This document shows, one piece after another, positions 35,241 to 43,928 of a stretch of DNA of 64,000 nt (positions are counted from its first letter, which is position 1; each line of letters starts with the position of its first letter). The stretch is from Arenibacter nanhaiticus. Its GTDB lineage: Bacteria; Bacteroidota; Bacteroidia; Flavobacteriales; Flavobacteriaceae. The stretch is from the NCBI RefSeq assembly GCF_900141935.1, contig NZ_FQYX01000020.1, positions 1-64,000 of the forward strand, given 5' to 3'. A program made the translations under genes and the position numbers. The notes under the pieces are model-generated. The model was not told the origin of the DNA. It searched no databases and was given only the letters and a program-made list of their open reading frames with translations.

Positions 35241-36112
35241 TGGATACAAAAAATATTACATATCAGTATAATAGGTTAAACATAGCCGAAAAGCTTATTG
35301 TAATTAATGTATTCATATTTATTGCCGCCGGCCTGTTGAAAATTCTCTTTGGGTGGTCTGGAGCTACCATTACTCAATGGTTTGAACTGCCAAAGGATTT
35401 TTTCCAATTCCTGACACAACCTTGGTCTATTGTTACCTATTCTTTTTTTCACTCTGGTTTTGGCCATGTTTTTTGGAATATGATTATGTTGTATTTCTCT
35501 GGAAAAATATTTCTAAACCTTTTTGACAATAAAAGATTTATTAATGTCTACTTCCTAGGAGTTATTTTAGGAGGATTGATATTTCTATTGTCCTATAATA
35601 TATTTCCGGCTTTATTGGGGATTAATACTTCTCTTATAGGGGCTTCTGCTGGGGTAACTGCTGTGCTGATCTTCGTTTGTACCTATTTGCCAAACCAAGA
35701 GGTACGTGTCGTTTTCTTTAATGTTAAACTATGGCATATTGGCGTATTTGTAGTAGCTCTAGATCTGATACAGATTTCTTATGGAGGTAACGTCGGAGGG
35801 CGTTTGGCTCATTTAGGAGGGGCTGCTTTAGGGTATTATTATGCTCGCCAACTTTTTAAAGGCCATGATATAGGTAGTGGTTTTTCTAAATTTTTGGGGT
35901 ATATGGAAGAGCTTTTTAAAAGAAAGGATAAAAAAGCTCCTTTAAAAACAGTTTACCGTAGGGAAAGCTCGGGAGCAAAGAGCAAGGAGTTTTATGATAA
36001 GGAGAGCCACCAGCGTAAAATAGATGCTATTTTGGACAAAATTAGTAAATCTGGCTATGAAAGCCTTTCTAAGGCCGAAAAGGATTTTTTGTTCAAAGCA
36101 GGTAAAGAATAA
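35240..36112 (+). CDS. Rhomboid intramembrane protease, copy 2, with C-terminal DUF6576-like tail
   Basis: A 290-residue rhomboid. It has the FFHSGFGHVFWNMIMLYFSGK motif near residue 71, the catalytic serine in LIGASAGVTAVLIFV near 135, and histidine in GRLAHLGGAALGYYYA near 190. A cytoplasmic tail of about 85 residues ends in RKIDAILDKISKSGYESLSK, the pattern of the small DUF6576 domain common after Bacteroidota rhomboids. G-A-S-A replaces the usual G-A-S-G after the serine, probably tolerated. It overlaps the first rhomboid by one base. Confidence 0.9.
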   Translation: MDTKNITYQYNRLNIAEKLIVINVFIFIAAGLLKILFGWSGATITQWFELPKDFFQFLTQPWSIVTYSFFHSGFGHVFWNMIMLYFSGKIFLNLFDNKRFINVYFLGVILGGLIFLLSYNIFPALLGINTSLIGASAGVTAVLIFVCTYLPNQEVRVVFFNVKLWHIGVFVVALDLIQISYGGNVGGRLAHLGGAALGYYYARQLFKGHDIGSGFSKFLGYMEELFKRKDKKAPLKTVYRRESSGAKSKEFYDKESHQRKIDAILDKISKSGYESLSKAEKDFLFKAGKE

Positions 36113-36116
36113 GGTC

Positions 36117-37151
36117 TTGAAAAATCTACATTTTTTCGATAAAATAGTCTTCCTGTTTAATGTGCTCTTAGCATTTTTATTGCTAATTTCTTTTGTTGCT
36201 CCCTATATTTCCGTAGTTCATTTTCCTTATCTGTCTGTATTGAGTTTAGGGGTGCCTATATTAGTACTGATAAATATGCTCTTGTTGTTTTATTGGACCC
36301 TTAGGCGTAAAAGGCAATTGCTGCTTTCTTTGTTGGTGTTGAGTATTGGTTATTTGTGCTCGGATAGCTTTTTTATGTTTAAGATAAAGGAAGAACCTAT
36401 TGTAGCGGACCAATTAAATATTATGAGTTACAATGTCCGTGGATTTAATAAATATAATTGGATAGAGGATACGACCGTTGGCGACCAAATTATTGATTTT
36501 ATTAAAGTCGAAAATCCTGATATTCTGTGTATTCAAGAATTTTCCCGTATCAAGCATGGGGATTTAAAAAATCATTTCAAGTACCACTATATTAGCGAAA
36601 TGCGTGGCGAAAAGAAATCCTTGCAAGCTATTTATTCAAATTATCCCATCCTGTCAAAGGGCTCTTTAAACTTTCCTCAGAGTCAGAACAATGCTATTTA
36701 TGCCGATATCCAATACCAAAAGGACACGATAAGGGTTTACAATTTGCATCTAGAATCCTTAAGGGTAATACCCAGTGCAGAAGTCCTAACGCAAGAGGCT
36801 TCCTCCAAGCTATATAAAAGATTGGGGAACTCTTTTGGTAAACAACAGGAACAGGCAGATATTTTTCGGAAGCACTGCAATATGGCCCCTTTTAAAACGA
36901 TTGTATGTGGCGATTTTAATAATACACAGTTCTCTAACGTGTATAAGGTAATCCGAGGAGACATGAATGACTCCTTTATAGAACAAGGAACGGGTTACGG
37001 ACGGACTTTTAATTTTGAGTATTATCCGATGCGAATAGATTTTATTCTTGCCGATGATACCATAGAAATAAAAGCACATAAGAATTTCAACCTAAAATTA
37101 TCAGATCACTTTCCGGTAATGGTTTCTTTTGATATGGATGATGATCAATAG
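36117..37151 (+). CDS. Membrane-anchored endonuclease/exonuclease/phosphatase family protein
   Basis: A 344-residue protein if translation begins at the TTG at 36117 (KNLHFFDKIVFLFN); an ATG at 36057 exists but lies inside the rhomboid gene and gives a basic extension without family character. Three hydrophobic helices fill residues 10-90. The EEP domain follows: MSYNVRGFNKY near 103, DILCIQEFSR near 137 with the metal-binding Glu, VCGDFNNTQFSNVY near 262, and LKLSDHFPVMVSF near the end. Such proteins are phosphodiesterases; the substrate could be nucleic acid, inositol phosphate or lipid. It ends the mutL-rhomboid operon. Confidence 0.88.
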   Translation: MKNLHFFDKIVFLFNVLLAFLLLISFVAPYISVVHFPYLSVLSLGVPILVLINMLLLFYWTLRRKRQLLLSLLVLSIGYLCSDSFFMFKIKEEPIVADQLNIMSYNVRGFNKYNWIEDTTVGDQIIDFIKVENPDILCIQEFSRIKHGDLKNHFKYHYISEMRGEKKSLQAIYSNYPILSKGSLNFPQSQNNAIYADIQYQKDTIRVYNLHLESLRVIPSAEVLTQEASSKLYKRLGNSFGKQQEQADIFRKHCNMAPFKTIVCGDFNNTQFSNVYKVIRGDMNDSFIEQGTGYGRTFNFEYYPMRIDFILADDTIEIKAHKNFNLKLSDHFPVMVSFDMDDDQ

Positions 37152-37313
37152 CTAAGAAGTTGAAGGAGGAGGATCATCGTACTTCTCACAATGGATTGGT
37201 TTGCGCTATTAACAGTTGAACCTCCAAGTGGCATTCCGAACTAAAAAAACAAGGGGATAAAAAAGGGCTCCAATTGGGCCTCATGTATCTAATTATCCTA
37301 GTAAGCAAGATGG

Positions 37314-38060
37314 TTATAGTTCATCTACTATTTGTTCAGCAGAGGTAACTCCTTTAGGTAATTCTATTACCTTTAAATTTCTAAAATGGATTTCGGCTCC
37401 TTCAGATTCTAGGCAGAGGTATCCTTTTTTAATGGACGACTTGCTGATTCCGTTTACAAATTTCCCGTTTACCGATAATTTTACGGTGCCGTCGACACAA
37501 ATTACTATGTAGCTGTTCCACGCTCCCTTTCCTAGAGATCTGTTTTCCAATGACCTACTTCTGGTTCCTCTAGGGTTGTCCGGAATGGTAGTAACCCCGC
37601 CCACGCCAAACAATTCTCCGTGTACATAGGCTATGGGTGGCTTTACGCCGTCGCGTATATTCTGGTTTACCCAATCTAGCTCTAACATCTGTACTTCTAC
37701 ACCCCCTGGAAGTCTGTTTTTCTCCCCGGGTATGGCGTCGCTCCATACAAATATACCAGAATTTCCTCCTGCTTCCATATGGCGCCATTCTACGGTTAGA
37801 ATGAAGTTTTCGTACATCTTTTCGGAGCGTATAACGCCTATGGGTAGCCCCTTGCATACCAGAAGATCGCCTTCTTTATGCCAGGTATCTGGCTCGGTAT
37901 TAACATTGATCCATTTAATTTCTTGGACATTTGCCTTGTCGCCAGATACCAAGTGATCAAGACTGGTTTCGGTACCAAAGAATAGGGGGTTTTCTTGTGC
38001 TTTTATTTTTAAGCTGCTGCCCCATAGTGCAAAGAGGCATAACAATAAGGAGGGCTTCAT
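37314..38060 (-). CDS. Exported DUF1080 (3-keto-disaccharide hydrolase type) protein
   Basis: A 248-residue exported protein with signal peptide [22 protein letters not shown]. The rest is a concanavalin-like beta sandwich of the DUF1080 family, with [23 protein letters not shown] near residue 83 and [20 protein letters not shown] near the C-terminus. Some family members hydrolyse 3-keto-glycosides. The gene follows a Gfo/Idh/MocA oxidoreductase gene on the same strand, and that enzyme type can create or remove 3-keto sugars, so a joint role in sugar breakdown is likely. Confidence 0.9.
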   Translation of the reverse strand: MKPSLLLCLFALWGSSLKIKAQENPLFFGTETSLDHLVSGDKANVQEIKWINVNTEPDTWHKEGDLLVCKGLPIGVIRSEKMYENFILTVEWRHMEAGGNSGIFVWSDAIPGEKNRLPGGVEVQMLELDWVNQNIRDGVKPPIAYVHGELFGVGGVTTIPDNPRGTRSRSLENRSLGKGAWNSYIVICVDGTVKLSVNGKFVNGISKSSIKKGYLCLESEGAEIHFRNLKVIELPKGVTSAEQIVDEL

Positions 38061-38149
38061 ATTAAATTGGTGGGTTATTGGGCTGTTTGCTCCTTTGGGG
38101 CGTGCTCGCCAAAAAAGTAGACAGCGGTTGCTTTAAATGTTATTTAGGA

Positions 38150-39463
38150 TTAGAAGAATTTAGTTTTACCGGGTATGGCCACTGGTGGAGTAGGCCACTT
38201 TAAATGCCAATTGTATTCCTCTATTTTGGGGCCGAGGTTTTCCTTGGAATTAAAAACTTGATCCCAGGTGAGGGTTTGGCCGGTGTAGGCAACCATACGA
38301 GCCCAAATGGCCAGCATGGTACTTTTGGACATCCATTCCCCATCGTTTATAGGCTTCCCGTTTCGGATGGAGGCAAATAGCTCATCTTGCTCTGTCTGGA
38401 ACATATTATTCCTTTCCCCGTCATAGGTATAGTTGTTCTTACCGGTGATTTCATATCTGCGTCCAATATGGGTTATAGAAGTGCCTTCGGTACCTAGGGC
38501 CTCTACGCTGTTCCTATGGGAGGTGTTGTTTTGTTGCCTAGTAAAGTGGTAGCCCTTGGCCCCGTTTTCATATTCGAACTCTACCGCAAAATGATCGTAT
38601 ATATTTCCATACTTACTATCTACACGTACTTGTCGGCCTCCAGTTCCAGTGGCACTTACAGGCATTTTATCCCCCATTACCCAAGACATCATATCTAGGC
38701 TATGTACTGCTTGTTCCACTACTATATCGCCCGATAGCCAATTGTAGTAATACCAGTTGCGCATTTCGTAGGCCATATCCGTCCAATCTGGCTGACGGTC
38801 CTTATACCATGCCTCGCCTCCATGACGAAAGGTAGTTACGGTTCTGATGTCCCCAATCTGACCATCTAGGATACGCCCAACAATTTCCCTGTTGGGATAG
38901 TCATACCTAAAACAAAAACCTGACACTAGGGAAAGCCCCTTTTCCTTAGCTTTTTTGGCGGCGGCCAATACTTTGTGTATTCCGGGTGCATCTACGGCAA
39001 CGGGTTTTTCGCAAAATACATGTTTCCCTGCTTCTACCGCAGCATTTAGATGGTCTGGTCTAAAGGCCGGTGGAGTGGTAAGCAATACCACATCCACGCC
39101 CGAATCTATTACTTTTTGGTAGGCGTCAAATCCTATGAATTTATTTTCTGGAGCAACCTTTACCTTGTTTCCCATGGCTTTCTGCAACTCTCTATGTGCT
39201 AAATTCAATTGGTCTTCAAACACATCGCCCATGGCGTATAGAATTACGTTTGGATCTGCTTGTAAGGCTTGGGCGGCAGCACCGGTTCCACGACCACCAC
39301 AGCCAATTAAACCCACTTTTAGGGTGGAGTCTTTATAAAGGCTATTGGCGCCAAAGGTAAGTACTGGCGATACTAAGGATCCTCCGAGCAGGGCCATGCC
39401 TGATTTTTTGATGAAGTCTCTTCTTCCCGATGGAAAAGTGGGGTAGATTTTATGATTTCCCAT
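38150..39463 (-). CDS. Tat-exported Gfo/Idh/MocA-family oxidoreductase
   Basis: A 437-residue NAD(P)-dependent sugar oxidoreductase. The N-terminus carries a twin-arginine signal (SGRRDFIKKSG followed by a hydrophobic run), so the folded, cofactor-loaded enzyme is exported. The Rossmann motif VGLIGCGGRGTGAAAQA is near residue 51, and HVFCEKPVAVDAPGIHK near 148 holds the catalytic lysine. The length and tail (IEEYNWHLKWPTPPVAIPG) fit the GH109-like or dehydrogenase branch. Exact sugar is unknown. It is co-oriented with the DUF1080 gene 89 bases downstream. Confidence 0.92.
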   Translation of the reverse strand: MGNHKIYPTFPSGRRDFIKKSGMALLGGSLVSPVLTFGANSLYKDSTLKVGLIGCGGRGTGAAAQALQADPNVILYAMGDVFEDQLNLAHRELQKAMGNKVKVAPENKFIGFDAYQKVIDSGVDVVLLTTPPAFRPDHLNAAVEAGKHVFCEKPVAVDAPGIHKVLAAAKKAKEKGLSLVSGFCFRYDYPNREIVGRILDGQIGDIRTVTTFRHGGEAWYKDRQPDWTDMAYEMRNWYYYNWLSGDIVVEQAVHSLDMMSWVMGDKMPVSATGTGGRQVRVDSKYGNIYDHFAVEFEYENGAKGYHFTRQQNNTSHRNSVEALGTEGTSITHIGRRYEITGKNNYTYDGERNNMFQTEQDELFASIRNGKPINDGEWMSKSTMLAIWARMVAYTGQTLTWDQVFNSKENLGPKIEEYNWHLKWPTPPVAIPGKTKFF

Positions 39464-39648
39464 GGTATTTTATAAGTTTGCTATGTTAGGATAAAATGAA
39501 GCATATAAAATAGTAATTATTTTCTATTCTTTAAAAGAGGAAGGACAAAAAATTATAAGAATTTGCATTGCTGCCTGCTTCTTAAAAAGACTGCTAGTTA
39601 AAAAGGAGTGTATTTATGCGGGGTCTACCCTGTAACCAAGATATATAA

Positions 39649-39957
39649 CTACATTAAAAGGCAATCCGTTATGTCTGCTGCGATATGGATTACCAAGGCC
39701 AATCCGAATATCCTGGTTTTTTTGGGGATTAACATCGCTACATACAAAGCAATAGCCCAGTAGGTATGCAAGGGGTGAAAATTAATACTGCAGCGATTCG
39801 GATCAAACAATGGGTCGGCGAATACATGGTCTATATCTATTATTATTCCTGCCAATAAAATAGCGATTACAGTGAACCGCTGTTTTTTATAGAAAAGGAG
39901 GCCTATAGCAATAGGAACAAGAAAATGTATTCCGTAATGAACGCAAAACCTAAGCAT
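39649..39957 (-). CDS. DUF6122 small membrane protein
   Basis: A 102-residue protein with about four hydrophobic segments and conserved polar residues inside them: LRFCVHYGIHFLVP, IIIDIDHVFADPLFDPNRCSINFHPLHTYW, and LVIHIAADITDCLLM. The D-x-D-H and H-P-L-H-T clusters recall metal-dependent membrane hydrolases (YdjM-like). It matches DUF6122 of Bacteroidota. The activity is not known. It overlaps the wbqC-like gene upstream by 8 bases. Confidence 0.82.
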   Translation of the reverse strand: MLRFCVHYGIHFLVPIAIGLLFYKKQRFTVIAILLAGIIIDIDHVFADPLFDPNRCSINFHPLHTYWAIALYVAMLIPKKTRIFGLALVIHIAADITDCLLM

Positions 39958-40582
39958 TTAAATAGGTTAAATGAATGCTTTTAAGGTAAGAAAGCGCGTT
40001 GGGGCCTTCGTTAAAAAGCAGGTCTAATATGCTAAGATTCTTTATAAAATGGTGTCGATCATCGAAAACCTGTACATACTCAGGTTGTTCTAGTGCTACT
40101 TCTTTTTTGGATAATATTAAAAATCTTCCGTCCTTATCCGGACCCAAATCTTTTTTGAATTCCGAAGTTCTTGTCGTAGGCATTTTTATTTGAAGGCAAT
40201 CGCATACGGCAGCTGTAGTAGCTAAATTGTACTCCATCAAAAACTTGTATTCATTTTCAAAGAGGGGCGCAAGCTCATCCTCGTAGAATTCAAAGAAAGG
40301 CGAAGTTCTATAGGCAGTTTGCAAGGTGCGCCAATGTTGTCTTTGCCATTGATAGGAATTATCGATCTTAAGTTCTGAATATTTCTGCTTACCACTAGTT
40401 TTTTTCTCGTGCTTTATAGGGATATTAAGCATGTGCATGCCTATGTCCGTGGCAATATAGCAGCGGTTTCGAAAGGTTTGTTTTTGATAATTATCATGAA
40501 CTTCCCAACAAATATTGTTCTGAACAATAGCGGCGAAATTAGCGATGTTAAGAAAGTAACCAGGGTGAAGGACAAGTGTCAT
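39950..40582 (-). CDS. WbqC-family protein
   Basis: A 210-residue protein of the WbqC family, starting at ATG 40582 (MTLVLHPGYFLNIANFAAI). Family marks are the N-terminal H-P-x-Y-F, the HDNYQKQTFRNRCYIAT segment near residue 30, and LNIPIKHEKKTSGKQKYSELKID near 52. WbqC proteins are found in O-antigen and lipopolysaccharide loci and probably act in sugar modification; no mechanism is established. A 22-base palindrome lies 42 bases before the start. It is probably co-transcribed with the DUF6122 gene. Confidence 0.86.
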   Translation of the reverse strand: MTLVLHPGYFLNIANFAAIVQNNICWEVHDNYQKQTFRNRCYIATDIGMHMLNIPIKHEKKTSGKQKYSELKIDNSYQWQRQHWRTLQTAYRTSPFFEFYEDELAPLFENEYKFLMEYNLATTAAVCDCLQIKMPTTRTSEFKKDLGPDKDGRFLILSKKEVALEQPEYVQVFDDRHHFIKNLSILDLLFNEGPNALSYLKSIHLTYLNA

Positions 40583-40624
40583 GGTTGTGAATAAATCTTA
40601 ATTAATACGAATGTTTTATAGGGC

Positions 40625-40646
40625 GTTTTAAGACCGGTCCTAAAAC
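40625..40646. repeat. 22-base palindrome upstream of wbqC-like gene
   Basis: GTTTTA and TAAAAC flank the perfect 8-base palindrome GACCGGTC, with one mismatch on each side. It sits between the lepB stop and the wbqC-like start. It may be an operator. Confidence 0.4.
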
Positions 40647-40753
40647 AGGTTCAAGAAGCAAAGGATAGTAGTTCAGGGTGTCAGGCTACTATCCCATGCA
40701 TGGTGTTATTCTTCGGTTTTCGATTAATAAAATTGGAAGCCGTTATTTTATTT

Positions 40754-42493
40754 TTATTGGTCTTCTGTTTTAGCTTGTTTCTTTTTTCTAAAATAATCAA
40801 AGGCAAACCAAGCTCCTAGGGCAATTAAAAAATATTTAAAATAAGAGACTGGTTCTCCATCGCCACCAACAGTGGTGAAAACCCTATCCCATCTAATTTT
40901 CCAATTGCTAAGGCCGTCATTAATGCCATCTACGCTCATCCAAATAAAAACAGGAGTACCTACGACATGGTCTTCTGGAACATACCCCCAGTAGCGGCTA
41001 TCTTCTGAACGATGTCTATTATCTCCCATCATCCAATAGTAGTCTTGTTTAAAGGTGTAGTTGGTTGTTACTTCCCCGTTGATAAGTATTTGGTTTCCAT
41101 TTACCGAAAGGTCGTTTCCTTCGTATTCCTTAATTATTTTTTCATATAAGGGAAGCACTTCGAGGTCTAGAGGAACCGTTTTTCCTTCTTCCGGGATGTA
41201 AATGGTCTTCATATTGTCAGAAGTTCCAGCGTAGGCGGCGTTTTGAGGGAATACATCGGTATGAGGAATGGTGTAAGCGAACTTTTTTATGTCAGTAATA
41301 CCAGCTTTTCCGATATAATTCTTAGCTTCTTCTTCTGTTAAGAGGAAAAGGGCCTTGTTTTTTACTTCTTCAGCCTTAAGGTAGTTAATGGCTTTTTGGT
41401 TACTGATGCTACCGGTATAATAGGTATAGGCGCTATCAGAACTTACCTTATCTAAATGCATGGCGCTAATAACCTCTTGGGCGCGATCTTGTTCCAAAGA
41501 ACTTGCTGGGACACGTATTACGTTTCCAGACACGTTCTCCCTACCTAGAAGGTCAATGGAGGCAGAAGTGAATTGATCGGCCACGGTTACGGTGTGTAAA
41601 AATTGTGGTTTTGCCCTATAAGGTAGCACCGTTTTTTTGCCATTGATGTGAACATAGCCATCAACAATAGAAAGGGAATCACCAGGAACTCCAACACATC
41701 GTTTAACGTAGTTTGATTTTTTGTCTATTGGTTTTCTTACCCCTGCCTGCTTTTTAAAGAATTGGTATACCGTATCGGCAGGCCAACTGAAGACTACAAT
41801 ATCATTTCTTTTGATTTTTTTAAAACCGGGGAGTCGCAAATACGGAAGCTGTAGTTTGTTCCAAATCGAAGTTTTGTAAGTAGCCGGATCTACATCGGCT
41901 ACATAGGACCTTGATTTAAAAACAGGTAAGGTATCGTGTACCATGGGTGCCGCAACCGTGGTCATTGGGACACGGGCACCGTAATGAAATTTACTTACAA
42001 AAAGGAAATCGCCAACAAGCAAAGTCTTCTCTAAAGAAGATGTTGGGATGACAAAGGGTTGAATTAAGTATGTGTGTACCAGGGTAGCTGCTACAATGGC
42101 AAATACTATGGAGCTTACCCATTCTCCAATAGCTGTTCTTGGGTGAAGATCCCTGTTTTCGACATATTTGACGTCTAAAAAATAATTTACATAATAGATA
42201 TATAAACCAAGGGTTAATAGTGCTAGCCAAGTGTCAACTAAGGAATTTTTGCCGAAACTACGGATGGTTTCTACCCATATCACGGGAAACATTAACAAAT
42301 TGATGATGGGTATGAAAAGTAATATAACCCACCATTTTGGCCTGCCAATAATTTTCATTAGAATAATGGCGTTATACACGGGTATGGCAGCTTCCCATGC
42401 CTTTCTTCCCGCCTTTACATAAAGTTTCCAAGTACCCAAAAAATGTATAACTTGGATAATAAGAATAAAAATAATCCACTGTGTGCCGTTCAT
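40754..42493 (-). CDS. lepB: Signal peptidase I, large Bacteroidota form
   Basis: A 579-residue membrane protease that removes signal peptides from exported proteins. Three hydrophobic segments lie in the first 115 residues (a DUF5684-like start), then a further helix near 130. The catalytic serine region IPTSSLEKTLLVGDFLFVSK is near residue 150, the catalytic lysine in NYVKRCVGVPGDSL near 268, and the closing box MMGDNRHRSEDSRYWGYVP near 495. Between the lysine box and the closing box lies an insertion of about 200 residues not found in E. coli LepB but common in Flavobacteria. It is followed upstream by dapB. Confidence 0.94.
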   Translation of the reverse strand: MNGTQWIIFILIIQVIHFLGTWKLYVKAGRKAWEAAIPVYNAIILMKIIGRPKWWVILLFIPIINLLMFPVIWVETIRSFGKNSLVDTWLALLTLGLYIYYVNYFLDVKYVENRDLHPRTAIGEWVSSIVFAIVAATLVHTYLIQPFVIPTSSLEKTLLVGDFLFVSKFHYGARVPMTTVAAPMVHDTLPVFKSRSYVADVDPATYKTSIWNKLQLPYLRLPGFKKIKRNDIVVFSWPADTVYQFFKKQAGVRKPIDKKSNYVKRCVGVPGDSLSIVDGYVHINGKKTVLPYRAKPQFLHTVTVADQFTSASIDLLGRENVSGNVIRVPASSLEQDRAQEVISAMHLDKVSSDSAYTYYTGSISNQKAINYLKAEEVKNKALFLLTEEEAKNYIGKAGITDIKKFAYTIPHTDVFPQNAAYAGTSDNMKTIYIPEEGKTVPLDLEVLPLYEKIIKEYEGNDLSVNGNQILINGEVTTNYTFKQDYYWMMGDNRHRSEDSRYWGYVPEDHVVGTPVFIWMSVDGINDGLSNWKIRWDRVFTTVGGDGEPVSYFKYFLIALGAWFAFDYFRKKKQAKTEDQ

Positions 42494-42575
42494 AATCTAT
42501 TGGTGTTGATTAATGATGAAGGGACCTTAATCCCGCCATAGTTAAGTCTTAGCTGTCTTGTTTTTGTTACGTCCC

Positions 42576-43277
42576 TTAACTTAGGTTTAACACATCTTTC
42601 ATGGAAAAAACGCCTTTTTTACCAACAATCCACTCGGCTGCTACAACGGCACCAAGTGCAAATCCTTCCCGATTATGGGCGGTGTGTTTAATTTCAATCG
42701 AATCAACTGCGCTATCATAAGATACGGTATGGGTTCCCGGAACATCGGCAATGCGCTTGGCTGTAATGGCAATCTCGTTCTCGTTTGCCGTATCCAATTG
42801 CCATCCTGAGTAATCGGTTTCTTCAATAATACCTTCAGCCAAGGTTATTGCCGTTCCACTAGGGGCGTCAAGTTTTTGGGTATGGTGAATTTCTTCCATA
42901 CTGACGTTATACTCTTTAAGTTGCTTCATCATTTTGGCTAAATATGAATTTAGTTCAAAAAACAAATTCACGCCAAGGCTATAGTTGGAGGCATAAATAA
43001 AGGCGCCATTTTTTTCTTTGCAAAGGCTTACGGCCTTGTCATAATCTTTTAACCATCCGGTAGTTCCGCAAATGATAGGAATATTGTGTTCCAAACAACT
43101 TTTAATGTTGGAAAAAGCGGCATTGGGCATACTAAAATCGATGGCGACATCTATTTTTGAGTAGTCGATATCTGTAGTATCCAAATCAATTTTTTCTACA
43201 ATGGTATGGTTTCTGTTTAGGGCGATTTGTTCAATCATTTTTCCCATTTTACCATAGCCAAACAAGGCAATATTCAT
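42576..43277 (-). CDS. dapB: 4-hydroxy-tetrahydrodipicolinate reductase
   Basis: A 233-residue enzyme of lysine and diaminopimelate synthesis. It has the N-terminal GYGKMGKMIEQIA nucleotide-binding turn, ICGTTGWLKDY near residue 70, and the active-site box EEIHHTQKLDAPSGTAITLAEG near 128. It is slightly shorter than the E. coli enzyme (273), the Bacteroidota norm. It lies between lepB and the DUF5683 gene, 3 bases from the latter, and probably shares the parAB transcript. Confidence 0.95.
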   Translation of the reverse strand: MNIALFGYGKMGKMIEQIALNRNHTIVEKIDLDTTDIDYSKIDVAIDFSMPNAAFSNIKSCLEHNIPIICGTTGWLKDYDKAVSLCKEKNGAFIYASNYSLGVNLFFELNSYLAKMMKQLKEYNVSMEEIHHTQKLDAPSGTAITLAEGIIEETDYSGWQLDTANENEIAITAKRIADVPGTHTVSYDSAVDSIEIKHTAHNREGFALGAVVAAEWIVGKKGVFSMKDVLNLS

Positions 43278-43280
43278 AAA

Positions 43281-43928
43281 TTAAAACTTAATGGTTAGAG
43301 CCAAACCATAAACAGGGTTGGCGGTAATTTTATTTATATCCAAATATGGCCTAAAATCCATACTTAGGTTATCATCTACATTAAATTGCTTTAAATGGGC
43401 GTCGACATTGGCGTCTACTATATTTAAAACATATATTCCTATAGTGGCTAAAAGCCACAAATCCCTATCGTTCTGATACCTTTCTTGGGCGTCTTCCAAG
43501 GCTTTATCAGAAAAATCGGGGGCCGACCCAGGAGGGTTTGGGCTGCCTAAGTCGTAAAATTCGTCATCTGTAAATCCGGCTTGCCTACGTTTAAAAGCTG
43601 AACGGAAGCGATCATAGAGATCGTCATTGTACATATAGGCATAAACGCCGGTGCCAATAGCCGCAAATACAATGGGAGTTTTCCAGTAACGTTTGTTATA
43701 AATTTGTCCAAGACCGGGAAAAACAGCGGAATAAAAAGCAGCCTTACTAGGTGCCAAGGGATTAATACCTCTTTTTTTAATGGCGAGGGTATCTATAATA
43801 GTGATGCCTTCTTTTTTAAGAGAAGTCTTTATGGAGTCTGAGGGTTGAGATTTGTTCTTGTCGTCTTGAGCCGTGCCAAGAACTACAAAAAAACAAAAAA
43901 ACACCCATGATACAAGAGTTTTATTCAC
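43281..43928 (-). CDS. DUF5683 protein
   Basis: A 215-residue exported protein with a signal peptide ending V-L-G-T-A-Q (about residue 21). The DUF5683 core contains APSKAAFYSAVFPGLGQIYNKRYWKTP near residue 55, two short hydrophobic segments, and IYVLNIVDANVDAHLKQF near 170. The start is GTG at 43928, overlapping the parB stop by 8 bases. Function is unknown; it is a regular neighbour of parAB in Flavobacteria as far as I recall. Confidence 0.87.
   Translation of the reverse strand: MNKTLVSWVFFCFFVVLGTAQDDKNKSQPSDSIKTSLKKEGITIIDTLAIKKRGINPLAPSKAAFYSAVFPGLGQIYNKRYWKTPIVFAAIGTGVYAYMYNDDLYDRFRSAFKRRQAGFTDDEFYDLGSPNPPGSAPDFSDKALEDAQERYQNDRDLWLLATIGIYVLNIVDANVDAHLKQFNVDDNLSMDFRPYLDINKITANPVYGLALTIKF

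Noticed and set aside
36024-36116. Upstream extension of the EEP-family gene into the rhomboid gene
   Set aside because: The added residues are the shifted frame of the rhomboid tail; the family start with the first membrane helix fits TTG 36117.
37265-37280. CCAATTGG dyad between the EEP and DUF1080 genes as terminator
   Set aside because: No loop and no T run; too short to support a terminator.
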